Positions 12,382-21,336 of a stretch of DNA of 64,000 bases are shown in pieces. The stretch covers positions 186,001 to 250,000 of the forward strand of contig NZ_JANUGQ010000001.1 in the NCBI RefSeq assembly GCF_024756275.1, given 5' to 3'. The notes beneath the pieces were generated by a model. The model saw only the letters and a list, made by a program, of their open reading frames with translations. It did not search any database and was not told where the DNA came from. Position numbers and translations under genes: made by a program. Numbering within the stretch: the first letter of the stretch is position 1; the number at the start of each line of letters is the position of its first letter. This DNA comes from Streptomyces pyxinae. Its GTDB lineage: Bacteria > Actinomycetota > Actinomycetes > Streptomycetales > Streptomycetaceae.

Positions 12382-13063
12382 CTGCGGCTCCGGGCGTGAC
12401 GGACCGGTCCTCCGGCCGGGCCCCGGGGCGGGGTGCGGCCGGGTGTGCTTGCGGGTGTTCTCTCGGTGTGCTCGGTGTGCTCGGTGTGCTCGGTGTGCTC
12501 GGTGTGCTCGGTGTGCTCGGTGTGCAGCGGGATTCCCTCGGCGCTCTCCCAGAGTAGGCCGGTGCCGGGAGGGCCGCGCGCGGAGCGATTTCCGGCCATC
12601 CGCGGGACGCTGCCGTGCGGGCCGCGGCGGGGGCCGGCGGGAGGGGCGCGGTGGAGTGCGGGGGCCGGGCCGGGGAGGGCGGTGCCCGGGCGGCGGGGCG
12701 CCGGTGCGGTCCCCGGCGGGGCCGGGAAAGGGCGGGCCCGGGCGGCGGATTCCGGGGGCGGCGCGTTCCCGTGCGGGCGGGGACGAGGCCGGGGCCGGGC
12801 GGCCGGGGCGGGGCGGTGGGCTGCCGGGGCGGTGCCGGCGGGGCCGGGGTGGCGGGCTGCGGGTGCGCCGGGCTGCCGGTGAGGGGCGGGCGGCCTCGGG
12901 GGCCGCCGGAGGAACGGACGGCCGGGCTCAGTGGGCCGTCAGGCTCGGCGGGCGGCCGGGCTCAGCGGGCCGTCGGACGCCGGGGCGGGGCGGGCGGCCG
13001 GGGGCCGCCGGAGGAACGGACGGCCGGGCTCAGCGGACCGTCAGGCTCGGCGGGCGGCCGGGC
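12382..13063. other. 680-bp intergenic region with tandem and direct repeats
   Basis: No gene is supported here. It lies upstream of glyA and downstream of the PTP-like gene. It is extremely G-rich on the plus strand and holds a 7-copy nonamer repeat (12462-12524) and a pair of about 84-bp direct repeats (12901-13086). Open frames across it have repetitive Gly/Arg/Ala composition and look spurious. Confidence 0.7.
12462..12524. repeat. Seven tandem copies of a 9-bp unit upstream of glyA
   Basis: The unit CTCGGTGTG is repeated seven times without error (63 bp), starting 81 bp upstream of the glyA ATG. A unit of nine keeps any frame open, which explains Ser-Val-Cys or Glu-His-Thr strings in spurious frames. 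Such perfect arrays vary in copy number by slippage. Confidence 0.95.
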
Positions 13064-13086
13064 TCAGTGGGCCGTCGGGACGCCGG
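12901..13086. repeat. Direct repeat duplicating the 3' end of the PTP-like gene
   Basis: The block starting GGCCGCCGGAGGAACGGACG at 12901 recurs at 13003 and runs about 84 bp with few mismatches. Inside each block the element GGGCTCAGTGGGCCGTC (or close variants) appears twice. The last copy contains the stop codon and final residues of the phosphatase-like gene, so the gene's 3' end appears to have been duplicated downstream. Confidence 0.8.
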
Positions 13087-13714
13087 TGAGGGCGGTGACG
13101 ACCGGGTCCAGCGCCTGGTTGATCTCGTCCCCGACCGAGCGGAAGAAGGTGATGGGGGCGCCGTACGGGTCGTTGACCTCGTCCGCCTCGGCGTCCGGCG
13201 CCAGCAGCCAGCCCCGCAGTGCCGCGGCCGCCCGGACCAGGGCGCGGGCGCGCTCGACCACGCCCTCGTCCCGGGGGTCGGGCAGGGTGGCGGGGTCTAT
13301 GGCCCGGACCAGCCGGGTGAACTCCTTGAGCGTGAAGGTGCGCAACCCGGCCGAGTGCCCCATGGAGATGACCTGGGCCCGGTGGTCCCGGGTCGCGGTG
13401 AGCACCAGATCGGCGCGGATGACGTGCTCGTCCAGCAGCTCCCGCCCGGCGAACCCGGTGGCGTCGGCGCCGAAGTCCGCGAGGACCGTCTCGGCGTTGG
13501 CCTCCATGGGCGCGCCCTCGTGGCCCCAGGTGCCGGCGCTCTCCACGACCAGGCCGCCGCCCAGCGGATCACCCAGCCGGGCCGCCAGGGCATGCCGGGT
13601 CAGCCGCTCGGTGATCGGTGAGCGGCAGACATTGCCGGTGCTGACGTGGAGGATCCGGAACGTGTCGCCGGTGGCGGCGGTGCCGCCTATGCCACGCCCC
13701 TCAGGGGCGGTCAA
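13064..13714 (-). CDS. Low-Mr protein tyrosine phosphatase fold, catalytic Cys replaced by Ser
   Basis: The 216-residue protein has the LMW-PTP/arsenate reductase fold. The N-terminal loop HVSTGNVCRSP aligns with the CX5R phosphate loop, but position 25, which should be the nucleophilic Cys, is Ser; Arg31 is kept. The AGTWG motif, the TATRDHRAQV segment and a late NDPYGAP with the general-acid Asp are also kept. The protein can therefore probably bind phosphoesters but not turn over by the normal mechanism. It overlaps the Sua5 gene by 4 bp, and this pairing is conserved in Streptomyces. Confidence 0.85.
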   Translation of the reverse strand: MTAPEGRGIGGTAATGDTFRILHVSTGNVCRSPITERLTRHALAARLGDPLGGGLVVESAGTWGHEGAPMEANAETVLADFGADATGFAGRELLDEHVIRADLVLTATRDHRAQVISMGHSAGLRTFTLKEFTRLVRAIDPATLPDPRDEGVVERARALVRAAAALRGWLLAPDAEADEVNDPYGAPITFFRSVGDEINQALDPVVTALTGVPTAH

Positions 13715-14358
13715 TTCGCCACCTCGAGGTCGGGTACCACCTTGCGCAGCTCGGCCGGCGAGAGGGCACCCTCGCGCAGCAGCACCGGGACCTTGCCGGT
13801 CACGTCCACGATCGACGAGGGGACGTTGCCCGGGGTGGGCCCGCCGTCCAGGTAGACCGAGACCGAGTCACCGAGCATCCGCTGGGCGGCGTCGCAGTCC
13901 TCCGGGGCCGGGTGGCCGGTCAGATTGGCCGACGAGACGCCCATCGGGCCGACCTCGGTGAGCAGCTCGATGGCGACCGGGTGCAGCGGCATCCGGATCG
14001 CGACGGTGCCCCGGGTGTCGCCCAGGTCCCACTGGAGCGACGGCTGGTGGCGGGCGACCAGGGTCAGCGCGCCCGGCCAGAACGCGTCGACCAGCTCCCA
14101 CGCCTGCTCCGAGAAGTCGGTGACCAGGCCGTGCAGGGTGTTGGGCGAGCCGATCAGCACCGGCGTCGGCATGGAGCGGCCCCGCCCCTTGGCCCCGAGC
14201 AGATCCGCGACGGCCTCCGCGCTGAAGGCGTCGGCCCCGATCCCGTACACGGTGTCGGTGGGCAGCACGACCAGTTCGCCGCGGCGGACGGCGGACGCTG
14301 CCTCACGCAGGCCGGTGGTGCGGTCGGTCGCGTCGTTGCAGTCGTATCGCCGTGCCAT
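13711..14358 (-). CDS. L-threonylcarbamoyladenylate synthase (Sua5/YrdC/YciO)
   Basis: The 215-residue protein is a YrdC-only form. It makes threonylcarbamoyl-AMP from Thr, bicarbonate and ATP for the tRNA t6A37 modification. Visible are VVLPTDTVYGIGADAF, LGAKGRGRSMPTPVLIG (the Lys/Arg substrate pocket) and GVSSANLTGHPAP. The C-terminal Sua5 domain is absent, so it resembles TsaC. It lies between prmC and the PTP-like gene, with a 4-bp overlap to the latter. Confidence 0.93.
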   Translation of the reverse strand: MARRYDCNDATDRTTGLREAASAVRRGELVVLPTDTVYGIGADAFSAEAVADLLGAKGRGRSMPTPVLIGSPNTLHGLVTDFSEQAWELVDAFWPGALTLVARHQPSLQWDLGDTRGTVAIRMPLHPVAIELLTEVGPMGVSSANLTGHPAPEDCDAAQRMLGDSVSVYLDGGPTPGNVPSSIVDVTGKVPVLLREGALSPAELRKVVPDLEVAN

Positions 14359-14698
14359 CAGCCGATCTCCCTTTTCCTAGTCACTCGGTTCTCCCCCTGC
14401 GTGCGGCGGGGGGACCCCCACGGAGCGCCAAAGGCGCTGCCGACGGTCGACCGTGCTCGGTCGCTCGCGCGGCGGCAGCCGCATGTCTGGCAGAGCCCTC
14501 GCAACCTCCGCGCACCCCCAGACTTCGTCCGGGGGTGCCCCCACTCCCTCTCGGCGGCACCGCGCCCCGTCAGCTCGCTCGCTCCGGGCGGGCGCACCGC
14601 GCAGCGCGGGAAAGCGGCCGCCGCGCCGCCGCCGGGAGTGGCACCGCGCGGGTGGGTCGCGCGGTGGAGGGGCGGCCTCGCCGTGTCCCGGGGCGGCC
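14359..14698. other. Intergenic region with G/C-run hairpins
   Basis: No gene is supported in these 340 bp between prmC and sua5. Several palindromes of the GGGGG/CCCCC type occur. The clearest is GCACCCCC at 14512-14519 with GGGGGTGC at 14531-14538, around AGACTTCGTCC, a short repeat sequence I recognise from many Streptomyces intergenic spaces. Confidence 0.6.
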
Positions 14699-15580
14699 TC
14701 ATGGCAGGGCCTTGCGGGCGGTGGCGAAGCGGGGGCGGTTGTTCAGGTCGGGGTGGTCGGCGGCGTCGGCCCAGCCGGCCGCCTCGTTGAAGATCCACGG
14801 CACCTGGCCGCCCTGGGTGTCGGCGTGCTCGACCACGACCAGGCCGCCGGGGCGCAGCAGCCGGTGGGCGGTGCGCTCCAGGCCCCGGATGGTGTCGAGC
14901 CCGTCCTCGCCGGAGAAGAGGGCCATCTCCGGATCGTGGTCGCGCGCCTCGGGGGCGACGTACTCCCACTCGGTGAGCGGGATGTACGGGGGGTTGGAGA
15001 TCACCAGGTCGACCTGGCCGTCCAGCTCCGGGAGGGCGGTCAGCGCGTCGCCCTGGTGGACGGTGACCCGGGAGCCCTCGGCGTTCTTCCGGGTCCAGAC
15101 CAGGGCGTCCTCGGAGAGCTCCACCGCGTGCACCCGGGAGCGGGGCACCTCCTGGGCGATGGCCAGCGCGATGGCGCCGGAGCCGGAGCAGAGGTCCACC
15201 ACGACCGGTTCGACCACGTCCATGGCGCGTACCGCGTCTATGGCCCAGCCGACCACCGACTCGGTCTCCGGGCGCGGCACGAAGACCCCCGGACCGACCT
15301 GGAGTTCCAGATAGCGGAAGAAGACCCGTCCGGTGATGTGCTGGAGCGGTTCGCGGGCCTCGCGGCGGGCCACGGCCTCCCAGTAGCGGGCGTCGAAGTC
15401 GGCGTCCTTGACCAGGTGCAGCTCTCCCCGCTTGACGCCGTGCACGAAGGCGGCGAGCTCCTCCGCGTCGAAGCGCGGCGAGGGAACGCCGGCGTCGGCC
15501 AGCCGCTGGGTGGCCTGGGCCACCTCGGCTAGCAGCAGGGTGCGGGGGCCTGGGGGGCGCCCCCCAGAGTGTGGCTGCAC
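14699..15580 (-). CDS. prmC: Release factor N5-glutamine methyltransferase
   Basis: The 293-residue SAM-dependent enzyme methylates the Gln of the GGQ motif in RF1/RF2. VVDLCSGSGAIALAIA is SAM motif I and ISNPPYIP is the NPPY catalytic motif. The N-terminal helical domain (LLLAEVAQATQRLADAGV) binds the release factor. The GTG at 15580 has GGAGG six bases upstream. It lies 29 bp after prfA, its substrate gene. An 18-bp perfect palindrome (15550-15567) sits within the first codons and encodes an extra SGGRPPG-like stretch before the usual family start. Confidence 0.93.
   Translation of the reverse strand: MQPHSGGRPPGPRTLLLAEVAQATQRLADAGVPSPRFDAEELAAFVHGVKRGELHLVKDADFDARYWEAVARREAREPLQHITGRVFFRYLELQVGPGVFVPRPETESVVGWAIDAVRAMDVVEPVVVDLCSGSGAIALAIAQEVPRSRVHAVELSEDALVWTRKNAEGSRVTVHQGDALTALPELDGQVDLVISNPPYIPLTEWEYVAPEARDHDPEMALFSGEDGLDTIRGLERTAHRLLRPGGLVVVEHADTQGGQVPWIFNEAAGWADAADHPDLNNRPRFATARKALP
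15550..15567. repeat. 18-bp perfect palindrome in the 5' end of prmC
   Basis: CTGGGGGGCGCCCCCCAG is self-complementary over its full length and lies at codons 5-11 of prmC. As RNA it would form a strong hairpin just after the start codon, which could lower translation. It belongs to the same G-run/C-run class as the elements near 5836 and 14512. Confidence 0.7.
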
Positions 15581-15609
15581 GCTGGTCCTCCGGGCTGAAC
15601 GGTGAGTGA

Positions 15610-16686
15610 TTACGCGGCGGCGAGCTTCGCGGCGGAGTCCGCGTCGACGCACGCCTGGATGACGGCGTCGAGGTCTCCGTCGAGCACCTGGTCCAAGTTG
15701 TACGCCTTGAAGCCCACGCGGTGGTCCGAGATCCGGTTCTCCGGATAGTTGTACGTCCGGATCTTCTCCGACCGGTCGACGGTCCGCACCTGGCTGCGGC
15801 GGGCGTCCGCCGCCTCCTTCTCCGCCTCCTCCTGGGCCGCGGCGAGCAGCCGGGAGCGCAGGATGCGCAGGGCCTGCTCCTTGTTCTGGAGCTGGCTCTT
15901 CTCGTTCTGGCAGGAGGCGACGATGCCGGTCGGCAGGTGGGTGATGCGGACGGCGGAGTCGGTGGTGTTGACCGACTGGCCGCCGGGGCCGGAGGAGCGG
16001 TAGACGTCGATCCGCAGGTCGTTGGCGTGGATCTCGACCTCGACCTCCTCGGCCTCGGGCGTCACCAGGACACCGGCGGCGGAGGTGTGGATGCGGCCCT
16101 GGGACTCGGTGGCGGGCACCCGCTGCACCCGGTGCACCCCGCCCTCGTACTTCAGCCGGGCCCAGACGCCCTGGCCGGGCTCGGTGGCGCCCTGGCCGCC
16201 CTTGGTCTTCACGGCGACCTGGACGTCCTTGTAGCCGCCCAGCTCGGACTCGTTGGCGTCGATGATCTCGGTCTTCCAGCCCACCCGCTCGGCGTACCGC
16301 AGATACATCCGGAGCAGGTCGCCGGCGAAGAGGGCCGACTCGTCGCCGCCCGCGCCCGCCTTGATCTCCAGGATGACGTCCTTGTCGTCGCTGGGGTCGC
16401 GCGGCACCAGCAGCAGCCGCAGCCGGTCGGTGAGCTCCTCGCGGCGCCGGTCCAGTTCCTTCACCTCGGCGGCGAAGTCCGGGTCCTCGGCGGCGAGTTC
16501 GCGAGCGGTCTCGATGTCCTCGCCGGTCTGCTTCCAGGACCGGTAGACGGTGATGATCGGGGTCAGCTCGGCGTACCGCTTGTTCAGCCGGCGGGCGTTG
16601 GCCTGGTCGGCGTGGACCGAAGGGTCGGCGAGCTTCTTCTCCAGATCGGCGTGCTCACCGATCAGTTCCTCGACCGCCTCGAACAT
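15610..16686 (-). CDS. prfA: Peptide chain release factor 1
   Basis: The 358-residue factor reads UAA and UAG. Domain 2 carries the RF1-type tripeptide anticodon Pro-Ala-Thr in [10 protein letters not shown]; domain 3 carries [12 protein letters not shown] with the universal GGQ that triggers hydrolysis. Start ATG 16686 has AGGAGC upstream; the open frame extends to 16758 without family similarity. It is followed by prmC and preceded by rpmE, the standard Streptomyces order. Confidence 0.98.
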   Translation of the reverse strand: MFEAVEELIGEHADLEKKLADPSVHADQANARRLNKRYAELTPIITVYRSWKQTGEDIETARELAAEDPDFAAEVKELDRRREELTDRLRLLLVPRDPSDDKDVILEIKAGAGGDESALFAGDLLRMYLRYAERVGWKTEIIDANESELGGYKDVQVAVKTKGGQGATEPGQGVWARLKYEGGVHRVQRVPATESQGRIHTSAAGVLVTPEAEEVEVEIHANDLRIDVYRSSGPGGQSVNTTDSAVRITHLPTGIVASCQNEKSQLQNKEQALRILRSRLLAAAQEEAEKEAADARRSQVRTVDRSEKIRTYNYPENRISDHRVGFKAYNLDQVLDGDLDAVIQACVDADSAAKLAAA

Positions 16687-16812
16687 CGGGGGGCTCCTGT
16701 TGTCTGCTGTGTCCGCGCGCTCGGGGTCGCGGGTGGGGGCTGCTGCGGGAGACGGCAAACGCCGGTCCCGGCCGCCCCCGTCGGGACGGCCGGAGACCGG
16801 CGCAGTGGCTCG

Positions 16813-17037
16813 CTACTTCTTGGCGGAGCCGGCAGCCTTGCCGAAGCGGGCCTCGAAGCGGGCCACGCGGCCACCGGTGTCGAGGATCTTCTGCTTGCCC
16901 GTGTAGAACGGGTGGCACTCGGAGCAGACCTCGGCACGGATGGTGCCGCCGTCGATGGTGCTCCGGGTGGTGAACGACGCGCCGCAGGTGCAGCTGACCT
17001 GGGTCTCGACGTACTCGGGGTGGATGTCGCGCTTCAA
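16813..17037 (-). CDS. rpmE: 50S ribosomal protein L31 (zinc-binding type)
   Basis: The 74-residue protein begins MKRDIHPEY and contains CTC near residues 16-18 and CSEC near 38-41, the four cysteines of the zinc-containing C+ form of L31. The start is TTG (17035-17037), preceded by AGGAGACACC. A zinc-free paralogue is expected elsewhere in the genome. The 100-bp gap to prfA has no strong terminator. Confidence 0.97.
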   Translation of the reverse strand: MKRDIHPEYVETQVSCTCGASFTTRSTIDGGTIRAEVCSECHPFYTGKQKILDTGGRVARFEARFGKAAGSAKK

Positions 17038-17307
17038 GGTGTCTCCTAGTTTCGGGAGGGCACCGGGTCGCAGGCGCGGGATGCGCGTACGTGAACCGGG
17101 GCCGACGTACCAGTCTGCCAGGACCGGCCGTATCTCCCAAAACCGGGGGGCGGCCGGATCTATTCCACGGCCTCCGGGGGCGGCCGGCGCCCCGGACCTC
17201 TCGCCCTGCCCGGAGGCGGCCGGCGCGGCGCACCGGACTCGCTCGCCCTGCCCGGAAGCCGTCGGCCCGGCGGGCTCCGCCCCGCCGCCCCGCCCGGGGG
17301 CGGCCGG

Positions 17308-18438
17308 CTAGCGGACCAGGCCCTCGGCCTGCCCGGAGGCGGTGTCCTTGGTGGCGGAGGCGGGGATCGGCTTGTCCGCCCGGAGCGCCTGCCAGACCTG
17401 CTCGGCCTTGGCCTGGAGCGGGACCACCCGGTTCGGGTCGCTGGGGTCGTACTGCACCGGCAGGGTGACCATGTGGACGTCCTTCGCGCCGAGCCCGCTG
17501 AGCCCGCGCCCGAAGGAGGCCAGCTCATTGACGGAGTTCAGCTCGGAGTCGGGCTTGATCGCCTTGGTGGCCGAGTCGGCGATGTCCAGCAGCTTCTTGG
17601 GGTTGGTGAAGATCCCGACGCTCTTCACCTGCTCGATGAACGCCTTCATGAACGCCTGCTGGAGCTGGATGCGCCCGAGGTCGCTGCCGTCGCCGACGCT
17701 CTTGCGGGTCCTGACCAGGCCGAGGGACTGCTCGCCGTCGAGCGTGTGGGTGCCCGCCGGGAGCGTGAGGTGGCTCTTCTTGTCGTCGATCGGCTTGGTG
17801 GTGGTGATCTCGACGCCGCCGAGGTCGTCGATGAACTTCTTGAAACCGGAGAAATCGACCTCGATGTAGTGGTCCATCCGGATGCCGGACATCTGCTCGA
17901 CCGTCTTCACCGCGCAGGCCGGGCCGCCGGTCTCGAACGCCGTGTTGAACATCGCCCGGTGCCGGGCCGGGGCCGTCCCGCCGTCCGGCGTCGGGCACTC
18001 CGGGCGCTGCACGATGGTGTCCCGGGGGATGGAGACCACGCTGGCCTTCTTGTGGCCCTCGTAGACGTGCAGGATCATCGCCGTGTCCGAGCGGGCGGCG
18101 CCTTCGTCGCGGCCGTACGAGGAGTTGGCGCCGGACCGGGTGTCGGAGCCGAGGACGAGCACGTCCATCGACCCGTTGTCGATGTCCTGGGGGCGGTCGT
18201 CGTCCTTGAGCTGGGCGTTGATGTCCACGCTCTGGATGTTGCCGTTGAGCGAGAGATAGACGTACCCGAGCCCCGCACCGCCGGCCAGCACCAGCCCGGT
18301 GGCGGCCCAGGCGGCCACGGTGACCTTCTTGTTCTTCGGAGCCCGCCCTCTGCGGCGGCGCCCGGTGGCGCGTATTCGGCTGCTGCCCTGGTCGGCCATG
18401 TCTCCCTCTGTCCTCGGCGAATCGCTACCCCCGACCAT
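17308..18438 (-). CDS. LytR-CpsA-Psr (LCP) family wall polymer ligase
   Basis: The 376-residue protein has a basic Arg/Lys-rich cytoplasmic N-terminus (residues 20-36), one membrane helix (about 43-67) and an extracellular LCP domain. VLVLGSDTRSG and VVSIPRDTIVQ are the Asp and Arg motifs that bind the pyrophosphate of polyprenyl-linked glycan, and SLGLVRTRKS is the third conserved block. The enzymes transfer wall glycopolymers from undecaprenyl carrier to peptidoglycan, linking it functionally with the WecA-like transferase at 9.4-10.9 kb. Confidence 0.93.
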   Translation of the reverse strand: MVGGSDSPRTEGDMADQGSSRIRATGRRRRGRAPKNKKVTVAAWAATGLVLAGGAGLGYVYLSLNGNIQSVDINAQLKDDDRPQDIDNGSMDVLVLGSDTRSGANSSYGRDEGAARSDTAMILHVYEGHKKASVVSIPRDTIVQRPECPTPDGGTAPARHRAMFNTAFETGGPACAVKTVEQMSGIRMDHYIEVDFSGFKKFIDDLGGVEITTTKPIDDKKSHLTLPAGTHTLDGEQSLGLVRTRKSVGDGSDLGRIQLQQAFMKAFIEQVKSVGIFTNPKKLLDIADSATKAIKPDSELNSVNELASFGRGLSGLGAKDVHMVTLPVQYDPSDPNRVVPLQAKAEQVWQALRADKPIPASATKDTASGQAEGLVR

Positions 18439-19192
18439 GGCGATCAGGCCATGGTCCGTAGCCGGTCGTGCGAAGCCGACCTGTCAGACGGGGAAGCGTC
18501 CCCGAGGGTTGCACGGGGTTGTGAGAAGAACTTGAGAATCGGAGCCGGGCCCATGGCCGCCGGTTCCGGGCCATTCGGCCCGCCGGTGAGCCGGCCGACG
18601 GCCGCGCGGCCATCCGGCCACCCGTCCGCCTGCCGGGCCGAGCCCCCCCGCGCCGGTACGAGCCCGGGGGCGTGGCCGCCCGGCGGCGGAGCCGTACCCC
18701 CGACTCCCGGCCAGTGCCGCGCGGTTCCCGTCCCGGGACACCCGCCCCTGGGCACCCGTACCGGTGCGGCCCGGGGACGGCCCACCCGGCAGCGGCGGGG
18801 CCCGTACCGCCGGGCCCGTACCGCCGGGCCCGGGCCTGAGCAGCGGTGACACCGGGGCCCCGGCTCCGGTGTGCCGGGCCCAGGACGCCGGGCCGCGTGA
18901 CGACCCCGGGCCGTCCTGGACCGGACGCTCCGGCGCGGGCTAGGGAAGCGGAGCCGTACAGCGTCGTACGGCGGGGATCCGGGACCGGGCCGGCCCACGG
19001 GCCCGGGTGCCGGAAACGCCGGCGCGCCGTGGCCCCGTACCGGAAGTACGGGGCCACGGCGCGCAAGATGCCGGACGGCGGGCCGCTATGGCCCGGCGGC
19101 CGGGTCCGGCGGGGACACGGTGAGCAACACCGCGCCCCCACCGGACAGCCGGTCGGCCGGTCAACCAATCGGCCAGTCAGCCGGTCAGCCGG
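18439..19192. other. Intergenic region without a supported gene
   Basis: These 750 bp between the LCP gene start and the protease stop hold no credible gene. The promoter of the LCP gene should lie near 18440-18560. A large terminator hairpin is at 19022-19064, and a Pro/Gly-coding low-complexity stretch (18620-18960) is full of CCGGGCCC-like strings. Confidence 0.6.
19022..19064 (-). terminator. Terminator of the trypsin-like protease gene
   Basis: GCGCGCCGTGGCCCCGTAC (19022-19040) and its exact complement (19046-19064) form a perfect 19-bp stem with a 5-base loop, 129 bp after the protease stop codon. Confidence 0.85.
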
Positions 19193-20941
19193 TCAGCCGA
19201 AGAGGTTGAAGGCGTTCCAGCCGCCGCCGATCTTCACCCGGGCCGCGAACGGCGCCGAGGCGGATCCGCGACCGGGGTAGAGCCAGAGCGTCCCGGCGCT
19301 GTCGCGGGCGAACAGGTCGGCCCGGCCGTCACCGTTGACGTCGCCGGTGGCGGCGAACGCGGTGAAGGTCCAGCCGCCGCCGATCAGCGTCCGGGCCCCG
19401 AAGGGCGCGGAGGCCGAGCCGGTGCCCGGGTAGACGTACAGCCGGCCGGCGGTGTCGCGGGCGAGCAGGTCGGCCCGGCCGTCACCGGTGTAGTCGCCGC
19501 GGCCGGTGAGGGTCATGGTGCCCCAGCCGCCGCCCACCCTGACGCGGGCGCCGAAGGTGCCGTCGCCCCGGCCCGGGTACGTCCACATCACGCCCGAGGC
19601 GTCCACCGCGAGCAGGTCGGCCGCGCCGTCGCCGGTCAGGTCGCCCGGGACCGCGAGGGACTTCATCGCGCCCCAGCCGCCGCCGATCCGGGTCCGGACG
19701 AAGGTCATGGTCCGCTCGTCCAGGTGGTACCAGCCCAGGTCGCCCTTGGTGGTGCGGTACAGGTACTCGAAGACGCCGTCCCGCTTCAGGTCGGCCTGGC
19801 GGACGAGGTTGACGTCGCTCCAGTTGCCGTAGCTCTCCCGGCCGCCCAGCGTGGTGCCGCGCGAGTAGTACTCGAACAGCTCGCCGCCGGTGGTGCGGGC
19901 CAGCAGGTCCGCCCGGCCGTCGTCGTTCAGGTCGGCGTCGTCCAGCCGCGGGGCTATCCGCCCGGTGTAGCTGGCGGCCTTGGCGAAGACGCCGTAGGCG
20001 CCCTTGGCCACGCAGTCGGTGACGCCCCAGGAGACCACGCCGACGATCCGGCCGCCGACCACGAGCGGGCCGCCCGAGTCGCCGTTGCAGGCCGTCACCG
20101 TGCCGGCGTCCTGGCCGGAGGCCGCGTTGCCCGCGCAGAACATGTTGCGGGGGGTGAACTCGCCGCCGTAGTAGCTCGCGCAGGAGGAGTCGGCCCGGAC
20201 CGGGACGGTCGCCTTCTGGAGGGTCGGCGCCAGGTCGTCCTTGGTGGAGCTGGTGCGGCCCCAGCCGTAGACGGTGGCGGCGGTGCCCGCCTTGTACGAG
20301 GCGGTGTCGGTGGCCGGGGTCACCGGGAGCGTCTTGTACGGCAGCGGGGCGCTGAGCGTGAGCACCGCGACGTCGTTGTCGAGCGTGACGTCGTTGAAGG
20401 TGGGCTCCACCCACTGGCGGGTGACGCCGACGACGGTGGCGTTGTCGTCGAAGAGCTTCGCCGAGCCGGCCAGCACCGCGCCGCGCGAGGTCCAGTCGCT
20501 GCCGTACGCGCAGTGCGCGGCCGTCAGGACCTTGTTCGGCGCGACCAGGGTGCCGCCGCAGAAGAAGCTGTCGTCACCGTTCTCGTAGTACAGCTGCACC
20601 ATCCACGGCGCCTCGTTGATCGCCGCGGACTTACCGCTGATGATCTTCGGGTCCACGGTGCGGCGCGGCGACCCGCTCGGCGCGGGCTGCGGCGCGGCGG
20701 TGACGGCGGCGGGCTCCGGGTCGTCCTGCCCGGCGCCCTTGCGCAGGGCCGCGCGGACGTCCGCCACCCGGGCGCGCAGCTCCGCCGCCGAGGGCGCGGC
20801 CGGCTCGCGCAGGGTGCGCGCGTCCGGGTGCGGAACCGGGGCGGCCTGGGCGGATACGGCGCCGAGCACGCCGCCTCCCAGGGTGAGTGCGGCGAGGGCC
20901 GCGGGGAGGGCGAGCCGCGCCCTCCGCTGAGCAGATGTCAC
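19193..20941 (-). CDS. Secreted trypsin-like serine protease with C-terminal FG-GAP repeats
   Basis: The 582-residue protein has a Sec signal (basic MTSAQRRAR, then a hydrophobic stretch ending SAQAA). After a pro-region of about 90 residues comes an S1 chymotrypsin-fold domain: LTAAHC (His), DNDVAVL (Asp) and CNGDSGGPLVV (Ser), with paired cysteines. The C-terminal 250 residues are about four FG-GAP/VCBS blades, each with a D-x-N/T-G-D-G-x-A-D-L calcium-loop motif followed by a YPGRG-type strand. Trypsin plus propeller proteins are common in Streptomyces. In S. coelicolor I recall the LCP gene being next to rho, so this gene may be an insertion here. Confidence 0.93.
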   Translation of the reverse strand: MTSAQRRARLALPAALAALTLGGGVLGAVSAQAAPVPHPDARTLREPAAPSAAELRARVADVRAALRKGAGQDDPEPAAVTAAPQPAPSGSPRRTVDPKIISGKSAAINEAPWMVQLYYENGDDSFFCGGTLVAPNKVLTAAHCAYGSDWTSRGAVLAGSAKLFDDNATVVGVTRQWVEPTFNDVTLDNDVAVLTLSAPLPYKTLPVTPATDTASYKAGTAATVYGWGRTSSTKDDLAPTLQKATVPVRADSSCASYYGGEFTPRNMFCAGNAASGQDAGTVTACNGDSGGPLVVGGRIVGVVSWGVTDCVAKGAYGVFAKAASYTGRIAPRLDDADLNDDGRADLLARTTGGELFEYYSRGTTLGGRESYGNWSDVNLVRQADLKRDGVFEYLYRTTKGDLGWYHLDERTMTFVRTRIGGGWGAMKSLAVPGDLTGDGAADLLAVDASGVMWTYPGRGDGTFGARVRVGGGWGTMTLTGRGDYTGDGRADLLARDTAGRLYVYPGTGSASAPFGARTLIGGGWTFTAFAATGDVNGDGRADLFARDSAGTLWLYPGRGSASAPFAARVKIGGGWNAFNLFG

Positions 20942-21336
20942 TCAGGTCTCCTCTCCAGGGCCGTGCGGGGAGGGACCGAGCGGTCGGCGACCGCGACGCG
21001 GGACACCACCGGGAGAGGCACGGAGGGACCGGACCCGGCCGGATGGGCCGAATGGGCCCACGCTCCGGCGCGGAGCCGTGCCGCCGGCATGGCTCCGCCC
21101 ACCCAGTGGGCCAGATTCGGAAATACGTTCCCCCCACTACGACCCGCTGATCGTACAACGCCGAACCGCCCCCGTCACGACGTGACGGGGGCGGTTCGGC
21201 GTACGGTGCGACACCCGGCCGGGCGGGGCACGGAAGGCCGGTCAGGACCGGCCGGAAGACCGGTCGGGACGGGCCGGAAGGCCGGTCGGGACAGGCCGGG
21301 ACGGGCCGGAAGGACCCCTCCTGACGGTCGTCGCGG
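20942..21336. other. Intergenic region between rho and the protease gene
   Basis: No gene is seen. It contains the rho terminator (21159-21201) and, at 21220-21320, a run of imperfect repeats of GGAAGGCCGGTCGGGACGGG just after the rho stop. The protease promoter is probably within 20950-21150, where an A/T-richer patch (GGAAATACGTTCCC) occurs. Confidence 0.55.
21159..21201 (-). terminator. Terminator downstream of rho
   Basis: CGCCGAACCGCCCCCGTCAC pairs with GTGACGGGGGCGGTTCGGCG around a 3-base loop, a 20-bp perfect stem about 136 bp after the rho stop. Confidence 0.85.

Noticed and set aside
12462..12524. Possible CRISPR-like array
   Set aside because: Units are 9 bp, contiguous and without spacers; it is a simple tandem repeat.
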